A DNA stretch of 64,000 nt from Corynebacterium auriscanis (lineage in GTDB: Bacteria; Actinomycetota; Actinomycetes; Mycobacteriales; Mycobacteriaceae): positions 1,346,572 to 1,410,571 of the forward strand of contig NZ_CP047046.1 in assembly GCF_030408435.1 (NCBI RefSeq). The letters are read 5' to 3'. Shown in pieces: positions 53,508 to 63,759 of the stretch. Under the pieces are notes generated by a model, which worked only from the letters and a program-made list of their open reading frames with translations, was not told where the DNA came from and did not search any database. The stretch's first letter is position 1. Each line of letters begins with the position of its first letter. A program made the translations under genes and the position numbers.

Positions 53508-55023
53508 AGCCGCATCCTCCTGTTGCACATCCCGTTTCTACCGGTTGCTGTTTTACACTTGCCGTGTGTCGGCTGAATCCTGGCATTCCAAGCCCGACGC
53601 CGACGGGCGCCGTGGTTGGAGTTTGTCCTGCCGCAGTCATGTCCCCTGCCTTGGTCCTGCGGTGGCTGAGCACGCCGGCGTCGGCGAAAAGAAAATAGGC
53701 CGCAGCACCGGTGACCTCAACCTCCACAATGTCGCCAGCGCGAATGCCCTCCACCGTGGGGTCAAAGTGGATGAGCCGGCCGTCCCGGGACCGCCCACTC
53801 ATGCGCCGGGTTTCGTCGTTCTTGCGACCATCTGCCTGAACGAGCAGCTCTTGAGTAGTGCCGATAAGCTTTTCGTTCTCCTCGCGACTGATGCGTTCCT
53901 GCAGATCCAGCAGGCGCTCATAACGCTCCTGGACGATATGCTTAGGGATCTGGTTGTCCATTTCGGCCGCGGGAGTGCCCGGACGAGGAGAGTACTGGAA
54001 GGTATACGCGCTGGTAAACCGGGATTTCTCTACCACGTCCAGGGTGGCCTGGAAGTCTTCTTCCGTTTCACCGGGAAAGCCCACAATGATGTCCGTCGTA
54101 ATGGACGCCTTCGGAATCCGCTGGCGCACCTTCTCCAAAATCTCCAAGAACTTCTTGGAACGGTAGGACCGGCGCATATCCTTAAGAACCTTGTCGCTAC
54201 CCGATTGCAGCGGCATGTGCAGCTGCGGACACACAACGGGGGTTTCCGCCATAGCCTCAATCACATCGTCGGTGAATTCTGCCGGGTGCGGACTGGTAAA
54301 GCGCAACCGTTCCAAACCCTCGATCTCGCCACATGCACGCAACAACTTCGCGAACGCGCCGCGGTCACGCTCTAGGTGGGGATCGGAGAAGTTCACACCG
54401 TAGGCGTTGACGTTTTGCCCCAGCAACGTCACTTCGCTCACCCCCTGGTCCACGAGCGCTTTGACCTCTGCCAGGATCTCCCCCGGTCGGCGGTCTTGCT
54501 CCTTGCCACGCAACGAGGGCACGATGCAGAACGTACAAGTGTTGTTGCAGCCCACGGACACGGATACCCAGCCCGCGTAGGCCGATTCGCGCTTGGCCGG
54601 AAGAACCGAAGGAAACTCTTCCAAGCTGTCCACAATCTCCACTTCCGCGCGATCGTTATGGGCGGAACGGGCCAGCAGCGTGGGCAGACTACCCAGATTG
54701 TGCGTGCCAAAGACTACGTCGACCCACGGAGCCTTCTGTACAACCGTCTGCTTATCCTTCTGCGCCATGCATCCACCTACCGCGATTTGCATGCCCGGAT
54801 GGTTTTCCTTGACCGCCTTCATCTGGCCAAGGGTTCCATACAGTCGATTATCGGCATTTTCACGCACAGCACAGGTGTTGAAAACCACGACATCCGGAGT
54901 CTGACCGTCACCAACAGGTATATATCCATTGTCTTCTAGGAGGCCGGAGAGCCGCTCGGAATCGTGAACATTCATCTGGCAGCCGAACGTGCGCACCTCA
55001 TACGTGCGGGCCTGGGGGTTCAT
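53500..55023 (-). CDS. miaB: tRNA-2-methylthio-N6-dimethylallyladenosine synthase
   Basis: 507 residues. Radical SAM enzyme that adds a methylthio group to i6A37 of tRNA. The N-terminal UPF0004 domain begins [18 protein letters not shown], with further Cys in [16 protein letters not shown] and VGGCMAQKD for the auxiliary cluster. The radical SAM triad is [17 protein letters not shown], and a TRAM domain lies near 380-440. The C-terminal tail (about 50 residues) is unusual and ends [10 protein letters not shown] with three Cys. ATG 55023 is preferred; GTG 55029 is possible. It works after MiaA, encoded 2.4 kb away. Confidence 0.95.
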   Translation of the reverse strand: MNPQARTYEVRTFGCQMNVHDSERLSGLLEDNGYIPVGDGQTPDVVVFNTCAVRENADNRLYGTLGQMKAVKENHPGMQIAVGGCMAQKDKQTVVQKAPWVDVVFGTHNLGSLPTLLARSAHNDRAEVEIVDSLEEFPSVLPAKRESAYAGWVSVSVGCNNTCTFCIVPSLRGKEQDRRPGEILAEVKALVDQGVSEVTLLGQNVNAYGVNFSDPHLERDRGAFAKLLRACGEIEGLERLRFTSPHPAEFTDDVIEAMAETPVVCPQLHMPLQSGSDKVLKDMRRSYRSKKFLEILEKVRQRIPKASITTDIIVGFPGETEEDFQATLDVVEKSRFTSAYTFQYSPRPGTPAAEMDNQIPKHIVQERYERLLDLQERISREENEKLIGTTQELLVQADGRKNDETRRMSGRSRDGRLIHFDPTVEGIRAGDIVEVEVTGAAAYFLFADAGVLSHRRTKAGDMTAAGQTPTTAPVGVGLGMPGFSRHTASVKQQPVETGCATGGCGCE

Positions 55024-55249
55024 CGTCACTATTCACCTCGTGGGCGTCGGAATAAAAAAGAGCGTGCCGAGCCGGTCTACACTGCTTGCAAAAGTGAGAA
55101 AACACCACGTCAACGAACTATGAGCAGCGGGGGCACGCGGGGGTTATTACAGCCAGCCATCCTATCGCAGAGAGCACCAATAGCAGAAACTACCGTCAAA
55201 TACCTGTAATTGGTGGCGCAAAGTTTCTTAAAAGTGAGCCCTCGTGCAC

Positions 55250-55255
55250 TAACCT
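55250..55255 (+). promoter_or_regulatory. -10 box, leaderless gluA
   Basis: TAACCT ends 7 nt before the gluA ATG; no ribosome site precedes the start. Confidence 0.45.
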
Positions 55256-55262
55256 ATCGCCT

Positions 55263-56015
55263 ATGGCAGAAAACACATCTACTTCCGCAATCACGTTGCG
55301 GAATGTAAACAAGCATTTCGGCGACTACCACGCTCTGCGCGACATCAACCTGGAGATACCTTCTGGGCAAGTTGTCGTGCTTCTGGGCCCCTCGGGTTCA
55401 GGCAAATCCACGTTGTGCCGCACCATCAACCGGCTGGAAACGATTGACTCCGGCGAGATTCGGATCTACGGTGACCTACTTCCCGAAGAGGGCAAGAAGC
55501 TTGCAAAGCTACGCGCCGAAGTGGGCATGGTTTTCCAGTCCTTCAACCTGTTTAGCCACATGACGATTCTGGATAACGTCACACTGGCCCCGATGAAGGT
55601 TCGCGGTCTAGGCAAAGAAGAGGCCAAGAAGCTGGCGATGCAGCTGCTCGATCGAGTAGGCATTGCCGCGCAGGCCGAGAAATACCCTGCCCAACTATCG
55701 GGTGGTCAACAGCAGCGCGTGGCCATTGCCCGCGCTCTCGCAATGGAGCCCCGCGTCATGCTGTTCGACGAACCGACATCCGCGCTCGACCCTGAAATGA
55801 TCAACGAGGTGCTGGACGTCATGGCTGGCCTAGCCGCCGATGGCATGACCATGGTTTGTGTGACCCACGAGATGGGATTCGCACGCAAAGCCGCCGATCG
55901 CGTGTTATTCATGGCCGATGGCAGCATCGTAGAGGACGCAGATCCCGAGAGCTTTTTCACCAATCCAACGTCTGATCGCGCCAAGGACTTCCTCGGCAAA
56001 ATCCTGGGCCACTAG
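55263..56015 (+). CDS. gluA: Glutamate ABC transporter ATP-binding protein
   Basis: 250 residues. ATPase of a polar amino acid importer. Walker [20 protein letters not shown]-loop [11 protein letters not shown], signature [15 protein letters not shown], Walker [16 protein letters not shown] and the switch His in [10 protein letters not shown] are all intact. First gene of gluABCD, with the same order and location beside recX-recA as in C. glutamicum, where the system takes up glutamate. Confidence 0.94.
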   Translation: MAENTSTSAITLRNVNKHFGDYHALRDINLEIPSGQVVVLLGPSGSGKSTLCRTINRLETIDSGEIRIYGDLLPEEGKKLAKLRAEVGMVFQSFNLFSHMTILDNVTLAPMKVRGLGKEEAKKLAMQLLDRVGIAAQAEKYPAQLSGGQQQRVAIARALAMEPRVMLFDEPTSALDPEMINEVLDVMAGLAADGMTMVCVTHEMGFARKAADRVLFMADGSIVEDADPESFFTNPTSDRAKDFLGKILGH

Positions 56016-56030
56016 AGGAAGCGGGCGAAT

Positions 56031-56912
56031 ATGCGAACTCAATTGCTACCCAAACGGATCCTCGCGGCGATCGTTGCTCTATGTAGCGCAGCAGCTCTCG
56101 CGGCCTGCGGATCCAATGAAGCCCGCACGCTGTTGGAATCCATCAAGTCCGGTCACGTAATCCTGGGAACAAAGTTCGACCAGCCGGGACTGGGCGTGCG
56201 CACACCGTCCAAGGATTACGAGGGCGTGGATACCGATGTCTCTCGGTATGTCATCAAGCACATCGCGGAGAAGAACGGCTGGGCGCAGCCACAGATCACC
56301 TGGCGAGAGACCCCATCGGCCCAGCGCGAAACGCTGATCAAAAACGGTGAGGTGGACATGATCGCCGCCACCTATTCGATCAACAAGGGCCGGTATAAGT
56401 CCGTGGACTTCGGTGGTCCGTACCTGCTTACTCACCAGGCAATTCTGGTACGTAAGGACGACCCGATCCAGGGTCTTAGTGACATGGGCGCGCGCACCAA
56501 GGTGTGCTCGGTGACGGGATCCACTCCAGCGCAGAAGATCAAGAATGCGCTGCCAGAGGTTCAACTACAAGAATTCGACACCTATTCCGCCTGCGTGGAA
56601 GCGCTAGCGCGCGGCAAGGTGGATGCTCTTTCTACCGACGCCACGATCTTGGCTGGGTTCGCTGAGCAGTACCCCGGCAGGATGCGCGTGGTCGAGTTGA
56701 AAAAGGAAGACGGCTCTTATTGGACCAACGAGAATTACGGAATCGGTATGGCCAAGGGGCAACCGGACGCGGTAAAGGCTGTCAACGATGCCCTTAACGA
56801 AATGCATGATTCTGGCGAATACGAACGCATCATCAAGGACAACCTCGGTGATGCCATCCAACCTGGAGACAAGCCCAAGATCGGCGACCTCTCCTTCATC
56901 GATAAGAAGTAG
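56031..56912 (+). CDS. gluB: Glutamate-binding lipoprotein
   Basis: 293 residues. A signal with lipobox LAAC (Cys near residue 26) anchors it to the membrane. The SBP family 3 domain follows: IKSGHVILGTKFDQPGLGVR, YEGVDTDVSRYVIKHIAEK, and NGEVDMIAATYSINKGRYKSVDFGGPY, with conserved Arg and Asp residues for the amino acid. It delivers glutamate to GluCD. 15 nt after gluA. Confidence 0.94.
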   Translation: MRTQLLPKRILAAIVALCSAAALAACGSNEARTLLESIKSGHVILGTKFDQPGLGVRTPSKDYEGVDTDVSRYVIKHIAEKNGWAQPQITWRETPSAQRETLIKNGEVDMIAATYSINKGRYKSVDFGGPYLLTHQAILVRKDDPIQGLSDMGARTKVCSVTGSTPAQKIKNALPEVQLQEFDTYSACVEALARGKVDALSTDATILAGFAEQYPGRMRVVELKKEDGSYWTNENYGIGMAKGQPDAVKAVNDALNEMHDSGEYERIIKDNLGDAIQPGDKPKIGDLSFIDKK

Positions 56913-56929
56913 GAAGGAGGGTAACACCG

Positions 56930-57616
56930 ATGAATGCCGAACTATGGTCTGAAATGGGGCCGGAGCTTCTTCCGGCGTTTTGGACGACCGTGAAACTCAC
57001 GTTCTGGTCGGCCCTGGGATCCATGATCCTAGGCACAATTTTGACGGCGATGCGTGTTTCCCCCATCGGGATTCTGCGTAGCCTCGCGACGTTCTATATC
57101 AACACCGTTCGTAATACACCCTTGACGTTGATTGTCCTGTTCGCCTCGCTGGGTCTCTATGTGAATCTGGACATTGCCCTGGCAGGACAGGGTGCTACTT
57201 TTACGACGACCAACAACTTCCGCCTCGCTGTGTTGGCGTTTGTGCTGTACACCTCATCTTTCGTGGCCGAGTCGCTGCGCTCTGGCATCAACACAGTGCC
57301 GTTTGGCCAGGCAGAGGCTGCCCGTTCATTGGGCCTGAGCTTCATGCAGAATTTCCGCCACATCATTTTCCCGCAGGCATTGCGCGGTGCGATTGTGCCC
57401 TTGGGTAACACCCTGATTGCATTGACGAAAAACACCACGATCGCGTCCGTGATCGGTGTGGCAGAGGCATCCCTACTGATGAAGTCCACCGTGGAGAATC
57501 ACGCTAACCAGGTGTTTGTGATCTTCGGTGTTATCGCCCTCGGCTTCATCATCCTCACGCTGCCAATGGGCTTGATCTTCGGCGCAGCGGGTAAGCGATT
57601 GGCGGTGAAGCGATAA
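56930..57616 (+). CDS. gluC: Glutamate ABC transporter permease GluC
   Basis: 228 residues, about five transmembrane helices. The EAA loop that contacts the ATPase is INTVPFGQAEAARSLGLSF followed by RHIIFPQALRGAIVPLGNT. AGGAGG lies 9 nt before the ATG. The stop is directly followed by the gluD ATG. Confidence 0.94.
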   Translation: MNAELWSEMGPELLPAFWTTVKLTFWSALGSMILGTILTAMRVSPIGILRSLATFYINTVRNTPLTLIVLFASLGLYVNLDIALAGQGATFTTTNNFRLAVLAFVLYTSSFVAESLRSGINTVPFGQAEAARSLGLSFMQNFRHIIFPQALRGAIVPLGNTLIALTKNTTIASVIGVAEASLLMKSTVENHANQVFVIFGVIALGFIILTLPMGLIFGAAGKRLAVKR

Positions 57617-58552
57617 ATGTCTACTCGTGCAACTGTTTTGTACGACGCCCCGGGTCCTCGGGGTCAACAAATCAACCGGCTGCTGACTGCAGCCACGATT
57701 ATCATCACCGCGGCCGTGTTGCTGTGGGTCGGAATCCGGTTGAACAACAACGGCCAATTTGCAGCCGAGAATTGGCAGCCGTTCCTCACCGGCGACATGT
57801 GGACAACCTACATCCTGCCCGGGTTGTGGGGCACCCTGAAGGCAGCGGTGGCTTCCATCATCCTGGCTATCATCGTGGGCACGATCCTAGGTTTGGGCCG
57901 TCTGTCAGAGATCGCACCAGTTCGCTGGGTATGCACGGTCATCGTGGAGTTCTTCCGCTCCATCCCCGTGCTGCTGCTGATGATCTTTGCCTACCAGGTA
58001 TTCGCTATCTATGGTCTGGTGCCAACGAAACACTTGGCATTTGCCGCGGTGATTTTCGGCCTGACCATGTACAACGGTTCGGTGATCGCCGAAATCCTGC
58101 GCTCTGGCATTCGGTCACTGCCGGCCGGTCAGGAAGAAGCCGCGATTGCCCTTGGATTGTCTCGACGCCAAACTATGTTCAAGATCCTTCTCCCCCAGGC
58201 TGTCGCTTCGATGCTGCCAGCGTTGGTGTCGCAGATGGTCATCGCCTTGAAGGATTCCGCGCTGGGTTACCTAATTGGCTACGTAGAGGTTGTGCGTTCC
58301 AGCCTGCAGGCCGCATCGTGGTACAAGAACTACCTGGCGGCGATGGTCGTGGTCGCGATCGTCATGATCCTGGTCAACTATCTGCTCTCCCGCCTGGCCG
58401 AACGTATGGAAACCCAGCTACGGGCCGGTCGTGCTCGCCGCAATATTGTGGCGAAGGTTCCACACCAAAAGGACGTGGGCGTGGTCACCAAGGACGAAAC
58501 CAACGTGGACTGGCACAACCCTGACTATCGCGATTTGAAGCAAGATTACTAA
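57617..58552 (+). CDS. gluD: Glutamate ABC transporter permease GluD
   Basis: 311 residues. It has a longer N-terminus than GluC with an extra helix, the EAA loop [20 protein letters not shown] then [19 protein letters not shown], and a 45-residue hydrophilic C-tail ending LKQDY. The start codon abuts the gluC stop. Convergent with recX, with only a weak CCAGT/ACTGG hairpin between. Confidence 0.94.
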   Translation: MSTRATVLYDAPGPRGQQINRLLTAATIIITAAVLLWVGIRLNNNGQFAAENWQPFLTGDMWTTYILPGLWGTLKAAVASIILAIIVGTILGLGRLSEIAPVRWVCTVIVEFFRSIPVLLLMIFAYQVFAIYGLVPTKHLAFAAVIFGLTMYNGSVIAEILRSGIRSLPAGQEEAAIALGLSRRQTMFKILLPQAVASMLPALVSQMVIALKDSALGYLIGYVEVVRSSLQAASWYKNYLAAMVVVAIVMILVNYLLSRLAERMETQLRAGRARRNIVAKVPHQKDVGVVTKDETNVDWHNPDYRDLKQDY

Positions 58553-58610
58553 TCGCCAGTAGTTGCGCGACTGGGGGACGCGTGGCAAGGGGGGAACGCG
58601 CTGGTGGCGG

Positions 58611-59216
58611 CTACAGCTCCTCAATTCGCCTATTTAGCGCGATCTCGGCATATTCCTTCGCTTCGACTTCGGGGAAACCACGCCGGGCTGCTACGCCCAT
58701 TAAACGACGTAGCTCACTGCGATACTGTTTCCAATCCGTCGGACGCCGCTTGACACTCCGGGCGCGCTTATCGATGAGCTGTCGCATAATCTCTTTTTGC
58801 TGATCCTCATCGATTGTTTCCAAGGCCTGTTCGATAAGACCGGCCTGCACACCCTTGCGCTGCAATTCCTGGCGCAGTACGGATGTTGATTTCTTGCAGT
58901 GCTGCGAACGCTGTCGCACCCACTCCGAAGCGAACTGCTCATCATCTAGCATCCCGTTATTTTGGCACCTAGAAATGGCTTCCTCGACCAACTCGGCAGC
59001 AAAATCCTCTTCTAGTAGGCGCGTCCGCAGCTCATGCTCCGACCTCGCGCGATGATTGATCAACCGAGTTGCTTTTGCCGCCACGGGGGCAAGCGCTTGC
59101 TCAAACTCCCGATCAACTATCTGGGAATCACGGTGTGCTTCCCCGCGGGCAATCTTTTCAATTGCATCCCGCAACCGCGCGATTCTGTCGTCGTGACTAT
59201 GTCTTGTTTCATTCAT
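58611..59216 (-). CDS. recX: Recombination regulator RecX
   Basis: 201 residues, all-helical. It binds RecA filaments and limits their activity. The RecX repeats are recognisable: RLINHRARSEHELRTRLLEEDF, CQNNGMLDDEQFASEWVRQRSQH, and LRQELQRKGVQAGLIEQALE. The C-terminal WKQYRSELRRLMGVAARRGF is typical. It is 32 nt downstream of recA on the same strand and is probably co-transcribed. Confidence 0.92.
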   Translation of the reverse strand: MNETRHSHDDRIARLRDAIEKIARGEAHRDSQIVDREFEQALAPVAAKATRLINHRARSEHELRTRLLEEDFAAELVEEAISRCQNNGMLDDEQFASEWVRQRSQHCKKSTSVLRQELQRKGVQAGLIEQALETIDEDQQKEIMRQLIDKRARSVKRRPTDWKQYRSELRRLMGVAARRGFPEVEAKEYAEIALNRRIEEL

Positions 59217-59248
59217 GGCTGCGGGACCCCTGTCCTAGCGGGCACGGC

Positions 59249-60367
59249 CTATTCGTCGTCGTTGTCGTCATCGAAATTCGGCGCCAAGTCAATGGGTCGG
59301 TCTTCCGGTGCGATCTCCTCTTCTTGCTCCGGCTTCACGTTGGCGTACGGGCCTACCTTGAGCTCACGCATGATGCGGTCTTCCAATTCACTGGCCATCT
59401 CTGGATTGGCTTTCAGGAATTCACGCGCCTTTTCTTTACCCTGTCCCAGTTGATCACCATCGTAGGTGTACCACGCGCCGGATTTTTTGATGATTCCGGC
59501 TTCCACACCCAAATCGATGATGGAGCCCTCGCGCGAAATGCCCTCACCGTACAGAATGTCGAACTCTGCAATCTTGAACGGCGGCGAAACCTTGTTCTTT
59601 ACAACCTTGAGTCGTGTGCGGTTACCAACTACATCCTGACCGTCCTTCAGCGCCTGGATACGGCGAATATCGCATCGCACGGAAGCGTAGAACTTTAACG
59701 CTTTACCACCTGTGGTGGTCTCGGGAGAACCGAACATCACTCCGATCTTTTCGCGCAGCTGATTAATGAAGATGGCGGTCGTGCCGGTCTGATACAGCGC
59801 ACCAGTCAACTTACGCAACGCCTGACTCATCAAACGTGCCTGCAGACCCACGTGGGAATCACCCATATCACCATCGATTTCCGCCTTGGGTGTCAACGCA
59901 GCTACCGAGTCCACCACAATGATGTCGATAGCACCGGAGCGAATCAGCATATCCGTGATCTCCAGTGCCTGTTCCCCCGTATCCGGCTGGGATACCAGCA
60001 GTGCATCCGTATCCACACCCAACTTACGGGCGTAATCGGGATCCAGCGCGTGCTCCGCATCGATAAACGCCGCGATACCGCCCGCCCGCTGGGCCTCAGC
60101 AATGGCATGGAGCGCCACGGTGGTCTTACCCGAGGATTCCGGACCGTACACCTCAACCACGCGACCGCGCGGGAAGCCACCAATACCGAGCGCTACGTTA
60201 ATGGCAATGTTGCCAGTAGAAATAGCTTGGATCGGAGGACGATTGTCATCACCCAGGCGCATCACGGCGCCCTTACCGAAGTCCTTCTCGATCTGTGCCA
60301 TGGCCAAGTCCAGCGCCTTGGCACGATCGTTGCTCATCGCAGCCGTGGCCTTCTTCTTCGTCGCCAT
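59249..60367 (-). CDS. recA: Recombinase RecA
   Basis: 372 residues. Central recombinase and co-protease for LexA. Walker [10 protein letters not shown] is at residues 75-83, Walker B region [10 protein letters not shown], and the loop [21 protein letters not shown]. The C-terminus is acidic, ending NFDDDNDDE. No intein is present, unlike M. tuberculosis. The ATG at 60367 has GAGGAGA 8 nt upstream; a TTG at 60373 is an unlikely alternative. An SOS box lies 160 bp upstream. Confidence 0.97.
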   Translation of the reverse strand: MATKKKATAAMSNDRAKALDLAMAQIEKDFGKGAVMRLGDDNRPPIQAISTGNIAINVALGIGGFPRGRVVEVYGPESSGKTTVALHAIAEAQRAGGIAAFIDAEHALDPDYARKLGVDTDALLVSQPDTGEQALEITDMLIRSGAIDIIVVDSVAALTPKAEIDGDMGDSHVGLQARLMSQALRKLTGALYQTGTTAIFINQLREKIGVMFGSPETTTGGKALKFYASVRCDIRRIQALKDGQDVVGNRTRLKVVKNKVSPPFKIAEFDILYGEGISREGSIIDLGVEAGIIKKSGAWYTYDGDQLGQGKEKAREFLKANPEMASELEDRIMRELKVGPYANVKPEQEEEIAPEDRPIDLAPNFDDDNDDE

Positions 60368-60526
60368 CTTCAATCTCCTCGCTTAATCTGTTCAGCTATC
60401 TGCAGCCAGCGCCACATGTCATCGCAGGCTCCGGCCTTGCGGGGGGCTAACCGTTTAGACACGGCAACTCCCCGAAAAAGTTCACTCGGAATCCTACGCT
60501 GCTACTTTCACACCACCACAGCGTAC

Positions 60527-60542
60527 ACGAACGGGTGTTCGA
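60527..60542. promoter_or_regulatory. SOS (LexA) box of recA
   Basis: ACGAACGGGTGTTCGA matches the consensus TCGAAMANNTGTTCGA at 12 of 14 fixed positions, about 160 bp before the recA ATG. Confidence 0.7.
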
Positions 60543-60563
60543 AATTCTACTATCGACACGACA

Positions 60564-60770
60564 CTACAAATCTTCCCCTAAGCGTCGATCTTCAGGCACG
60601 TCAAAGTCATCACACAACGCTAGCCACACGTCCCGTAAATCGGCCCCGCGTTCGATAATCTCTTTTGGATACCCACCGAATCGCGATAGATAATGGGTAT
60701 CCAGCACCCACGATGATCGGTCTGCACCGAACTCGCCTTCCATCAATCGATCGAATTCCGCCATTCTCAT
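60564..60770 (-). CDS. DUF3046 small protein
   Basis: 68 residues, the actinobacterial DUF3046 family found upstream of recA (Rv2738c). It begins MRMAEFDRLMEGEFGADRSS, followed by the conserved WVLDTHYLSRFGGYP and an acidic end DVPEDRRLGEDL. TAGGTT lies 7 nt before the ATG at 60770, so the mRNA may be leaderless. An in-frame ATG at 60812 lies in the bioY operator. Function unknown. Confidence 0.82.
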   Translation of the reverse strand: MRMAEFDRLMEGEFGADRSSWVLDTHYLSRFGGYPKEIIERGADLRDVWLALCDDFDVPEDRRLGEDL

Positions 60771-60777
60771 GTCGTCT

Positions 60778-60783
60778 AACCTA
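60778..60783 (-). promoter_or_regulatory. -10 box, leaderless DUF3046 gene
   Basis: TAGGTT on the minus strand ends 7 nt before the ATG at 60770. It lies 15 bp from the palindrome at 60798, so a bound repressor could affect both divergent genes. Confidence 0.45.
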
Positions 60784-60797
60784 ACACCTCCACGAAT

Positions 60798-60812
60798 TTG
60801 AACGGCGTTCAA
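60798..60812. promoter_or_regulatory. BioQ-like operator of bioYMN
   Basis: TTGAACGGCGTTCAA is a perfect 7+1+7 palindrome. It contains TGAAC-N3-GTTCA, close to the C. glutamicum BioQ consensus TGAAC-N3-GTTAC. It sits 9 bp upstream of the bioY -10 box, the right place for a repressor. No bioQ gene is in the window. Confidence 0.65.
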
Positions 60813-60821
60813 TCCGTGCTC

Positions 60822-60827
60822 TAAAAT
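60822..60827 (+). promoter_or_regulatory. -10 box, leaderless bioY
   Basis: TAAAAT ends 6 nt before the bioY GTG, with no ribosome site. Confidence 0.55.
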
Positions 60828-60833
60828 GCTGTT

Positions 60834-61469
60834 GTGAAGGAAAACAATTCATCCCATTCCACCGGCTTCGGCGCGACGGATCTTGCCCTCATCGCCGTCT
60901 TCGCAGCGCTCATCATCGTGCTCGGCGCCGTATCCATCCCAGTGGGAACCGCGGGCGTTCCTATCGTTTTGCAAAACATGGGTATCCTCTTGGCCGCATT
61001 CATCCTAGGAGGCACCCGCGGTGGCCTAGCTGTCGCCCTCTTTCTCGGAGTTGGCCTGGTCGGTGTGCCGAACCTCGCCGGATGGCGCCCTACATTGGCG
61101 GCTTTGCCTGGGCCCACCGTTGGATACTTGGTCGGATACCTAGTCACGGCATTCCTGATCGGTTATGCAGCCGATCGCATTATCCGCTCCCACCGTCGCT
61201 CAGCCCGCTCTCCCATCGCGCTGCTGGTCACGCTGATCATCCTGGGTCTGGCGGGCATTGCCATTCAATACCTGTGTGGCACTATCGGGCTCATGGCGCG
61301 TACACCACTGGATTTCACCGCAGCCCTTGCCACAAACGCACCGTTCATCCCTGGCGACCTAGCCAAAGCAGTCGTTGCCGCCATCGTCGCGGCCGGAGCT
61401 ATTCGCGCGGTTCCTGATCTAATTCCCACTGCAAAATTGCCAATCCGTCATACCGCCGCCAACGATTAA
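60834..61469 (+). CDS. bioY: Biotin transporter substrate-binding subunit BioY
   Basis: 211 residues, about six helices. The S component of an ECF transporter; it captures biotin. The family segment GAVSIPVGTAGVPIVLQNMG and ILGGTRGGLAVALFLGVGLVGVPN is clear, with FIPGDLAKAVVAAIVA near the end. It starts with GTG 60834 downstream of the BioQ-like operator and -10 box. bioM follows 6 nt later. Dedicated biotin uptake suggests biotin auxotrophy, common in corynebacteria. Confidence 0.93.
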   Translation: MKENNSSHSTGFGATDLALIAVFAALIIVLGAVSIPVGTAGVPIVLQNMGILLAAFILGGTRGGLAVALFLGVGLVGVPNLAGWRPTLAALPGPTVGYLVGYLVTAFLIGYAADRIIRSHRRSARSPIALLVTLIILGLAGIAIQYLCGTIGLMARTPLDFTAALATNAPFIPGDLAKAVVAAIVAAGAIRAVPDLIPTAKLPIRHTAAND

Positions 61470-61475
61470 ACAGCC

Positions 61476-62225
61476 ATGGCACCCGCTGAAATCTCCCATG
61501 CCCCGATAACGTTCGACAACATCAACCTCGACGTCACCCAGTCCTCTCCCACCGGTGTCACAACCCGTCGGATCCTATCCAATATCTCTACTACTCTCAC
61601 CGAGCACCGGGTGGCCATTATCGGCGCCAACGGCTCCGGCAAGTCCTCCTTGGTTCGCCTCATCAACGGCCTGAACTCCCCCACGACTGGCCACGTCCGT
61701 GTGGGCGAGCTGGATGTCGCCCGCCAAGCCAAACAGATCCGCCAGCGCGTGGGCTTCATTTTCTCGGACGCTGACAACCAAATCCTTATGCCCACCGTGG
61801 TAGAAGATGTTGCCTTTTCCCTCCGACGCCACAAGCTGCCCCGCGCCCAGCGCCATCAGCGTGCGCTGGCGCAGTTGGATGCGATGGGTATTGCCCACCT
61901 CGCAAACAACTCCCCCCACACCCTATCGGGAGGAGAAAAGCAGCTGCTTGCCCTTGCCAGCGTGTTGATTCTGAGCCCAGACATTATCATCGCTGATGAA
62001 CCCACTACCTTGCTGGACTTACACAACCGCCGCCGGGTTGCCAGCGAGCTCGCAGCTCTGTCGCAACAAGTGATCGTAGTAACTCACGATCTAGATCTGA
62101 TCCGCGATTTCGATCGCGTGCTGTGGATCGACAACGGAGGAATTGCCGGAGATTCCACTCGAAGTGGAAGCGGCGGGGCGCGGGGCGTCGTCCAACAATA
62201 TGAGGAGGCCTACGGCGGTGTTTAA
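61476..62225 (+). CDS. bioM: Biotin ECF transporter ATPase BioM
   Basis: 249 residues. Walker A GANGSGKSSLVRLINGL, Q-loop FIFSDADNQILMPTV, signature LSGGEKQLLALASVL and Walker B IIIADEPTTLLDLHN are intact, with the switch His in VVTHDLDLI. It energises BioY uptake. Six nt separate it from bioY, and it overlaps bioN by 8 nt. Confidence 0.93.
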   Translation: MAPAEISHAPITFDNINLDVTQSSPTGVTTRRILSNISTTLTEHRVAIIGANGSGKSSLVRLINGLNSPTTGHVRVGELDVARQAKQIRQRVGFIFSDADNQILMPTVVEDVAFSLRRHKLPRAQRHQRALAQLDAMGIAHLANNSPHTLSGGEKQLLALASVLILSPDIIIADEPTTLLDLHNRRRVASELAALSQQVIVVTHDLDLIRDFDRVLWIDNGGIAGDSTRSGSGGARGVVQQYEEAYGGV

Positions 62226-62838
62226 TCCCCACGTGGTGCCGATGGGTGTCTATGTCCCAGGGCGGTCGGTAGTGCACACCGCACCCACGGGGCTGAAACT
62301 GTCGGTAGTTATTGTCACTGTGATCCTGACGGCGGTCTTGGGACGGTGGTGGCCGGTCGCACTCGGGGGATTGTTGCTGGTCGTGGTCTTGTATGTGCTG
62401 GCCCATATCCCCGCAGCGATAGCTGGGCGCCAAATGCTAGCGCCTGTGCCAGTCGTAGCGTTCATCGGAGTGGTGACATGGTGGCGCGAGAGCTGGGAGA
62501 TCGCGCTATGCACTACCGCCACCTTGTTCACGGCTATTGCCATCGCTATCCTCCTCACGCTCACCACCACCGTGGAACAGCTGATGGATGCGTTGGAGCG
62601 ACTGCTCCAACCCCTAGCCAGACGCGGGTTTCCGACAGAAAAAATCCTCATCGCCATGTCTTTGACGATGAGGTTAATCCCGCTGACTGCTGTGACCGCA
62701 GCCGAGATTTTGGAAGCGCGACGTGCGCGTGGGCTAGGGTTTTCCCCCACCGCATTCGGTGTGCCCCTGCTTGTTCGCAGCCTGCTGCGCGCACGAGCCT
62801 TTGGCGAAGCCCTGATCAGCCGCGGCGCCGGGGATTAA
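62218..62838 (+). CDS. bioN: Biotin ECF transporter transmembrane protein BioN
   Basis: 206 residues from GTG 62218, which has AGGAGG 9 nt upstream inside the end of bioM; an ATG at 62200 is possible. Four to five helices, with the T-component coupling motif EILEARRARGLGFSPTAF and a second SLLRARAFGEALISRGAG at the C-terminus that contact the ATPase. Last gene of bioYMN; convergent with pspA. Confidence 0.91.
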   Translation: MFNPHVVPMGVYVPGRSVVHTAPTGLKLSVVIVTVILTAVLGRWWPVALGGLLLVVVLYVLAHIPAAIAGRQMLAPVPVVAFIGVVTWWRESWEIALCTTATLFTAIAIAILLTLTTTVEQLMDALERLLQPLARRGFPTEKILIAMSLTMRLIPLTAVTAAEILEARRARGLGFSPTAFGVPLLVRSLLRARAFGEALISRGAGD

Positions 62839-62867
62839 GTCATCGCCGGTGCGCGCTGCGGAATCAA

Positions 62868-63710
62868 TTAGGAATCGTTGCGCAGCTGGCGCATCCGCTC
62901 CGCTACTGCGTCATCAGTGTAGTTCGAAGCCTGTGGCTGGGCCTGCTCGATAGATCGCTGCTGTGTACTAGCTCCCCCGGCAATGCCTTTATCGTGATTC
63001 ATCTCCGCACGCAGCTGCTCCAAGCGGGAATGCCCCGCCATCTGGATCCCCGCCTGCTGAACTTCCATCATGCGGCCTTGGACAGAGTTCTGGGCTAGCT
63101 CAGATTGACCCAGCGCATTGGCATAGCGGCGCTCAATCTTTTCACGCACCTGATCCAAGTTCGGGGTGGATCCGGCGGCGACCTGGTTCATAGACTGCAG
63201 GGACTCCGCAACCTTTTCTTGCATCTTGGCCTGCTCCAGCTGGCTCAACAGTTTGGTGCGCTCTGCAGCCTTCTGCTGCAACTGCATTGCATTGCGCTCC
63301 ACAGCCTGCTTGGCCTGAGCAGCTTGCTGCAGGGACTGGTCATGCAGTCCCTTGAGATCCTCTACCGACTGTTCGGCCGTAACCAACTGGGCAGCAAAAG
63401 CCTCAGCCGCATTTTCGTACTCCATTGCCTTCTGCTGGTCGCCATCAGCGCGTGCCTTATCAGCCAAGCCCAAGGCCTGCTTGGTATTGGCGTGCAGCTT
63501 TTCAACCTCGGCGAGTTGGCGGTTGAGCTTCATCTCCAGCTGACGCTGGTTGCCAATAACTGCAGCTGCCTGCTGGGATAGTGATTGGTGCTGGCGTTGC
63601 GCTTCGGCGATAGCCTGCTCAATCTGGATCTTAGGATCAGCGTTTTCCTCAATTTTGCTGTCGAACAGCGCCATCAAGTACTTCCAAGCCTTAACAAATG
63701 GGTTCGCCAC
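62868..63710 (-). CDS. pspA: Phage shock protein A / 35-kDa antigen homolog
   Basis: 280 residues, almost wholly coiled coil from about residue 25 to 215 ([35 protein letters not shown]). The N-terminal amphipathic helix [20 protein letters not shown] binds membranes. The C-terminal 65 residues are Gln-rich and variable. PspA supports membrane integrity under envelope stress. It starts GTG with GAGGAG upstream and follows clgR, its known activator in mycobacteria (Rv2745c-Rv2744c order). Confidence 0.9.
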   Translation of the reverse strand: MANPFVKAWKYLMALFDSKIEENADPKIQIEQAIAEAQRQHQSLSQQAAAVIGNQRQLEMKLNRQLAEVEKLHANTKQALGLADKARADGDQQKAMEYENAAEAFAAQLVTAEQSVEDLKGLHDQSLQQAAQAKQAVERNAMQLQQKAAERTKLLSQLEQAKMQEKVAESLQSMNQVAAGSTPNLDQVREKIERRYANALGQSELAQNSVQGRMMEVQQAGIQMAGHSRLEQLRAEMNHDKGIAGGASTQQRSIEQAQPQASNYTDDAVAERMRQLRNDS

Positions 63711-63759
63711 CGCGAAACTCCTCTAAATTTATCTGACGTAAATGATCCGCTTCAGTGTA

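Noticed and set aside
59249..60367. Intein in RecA
   Set aside because: RecA is uninterrupted at normal length.
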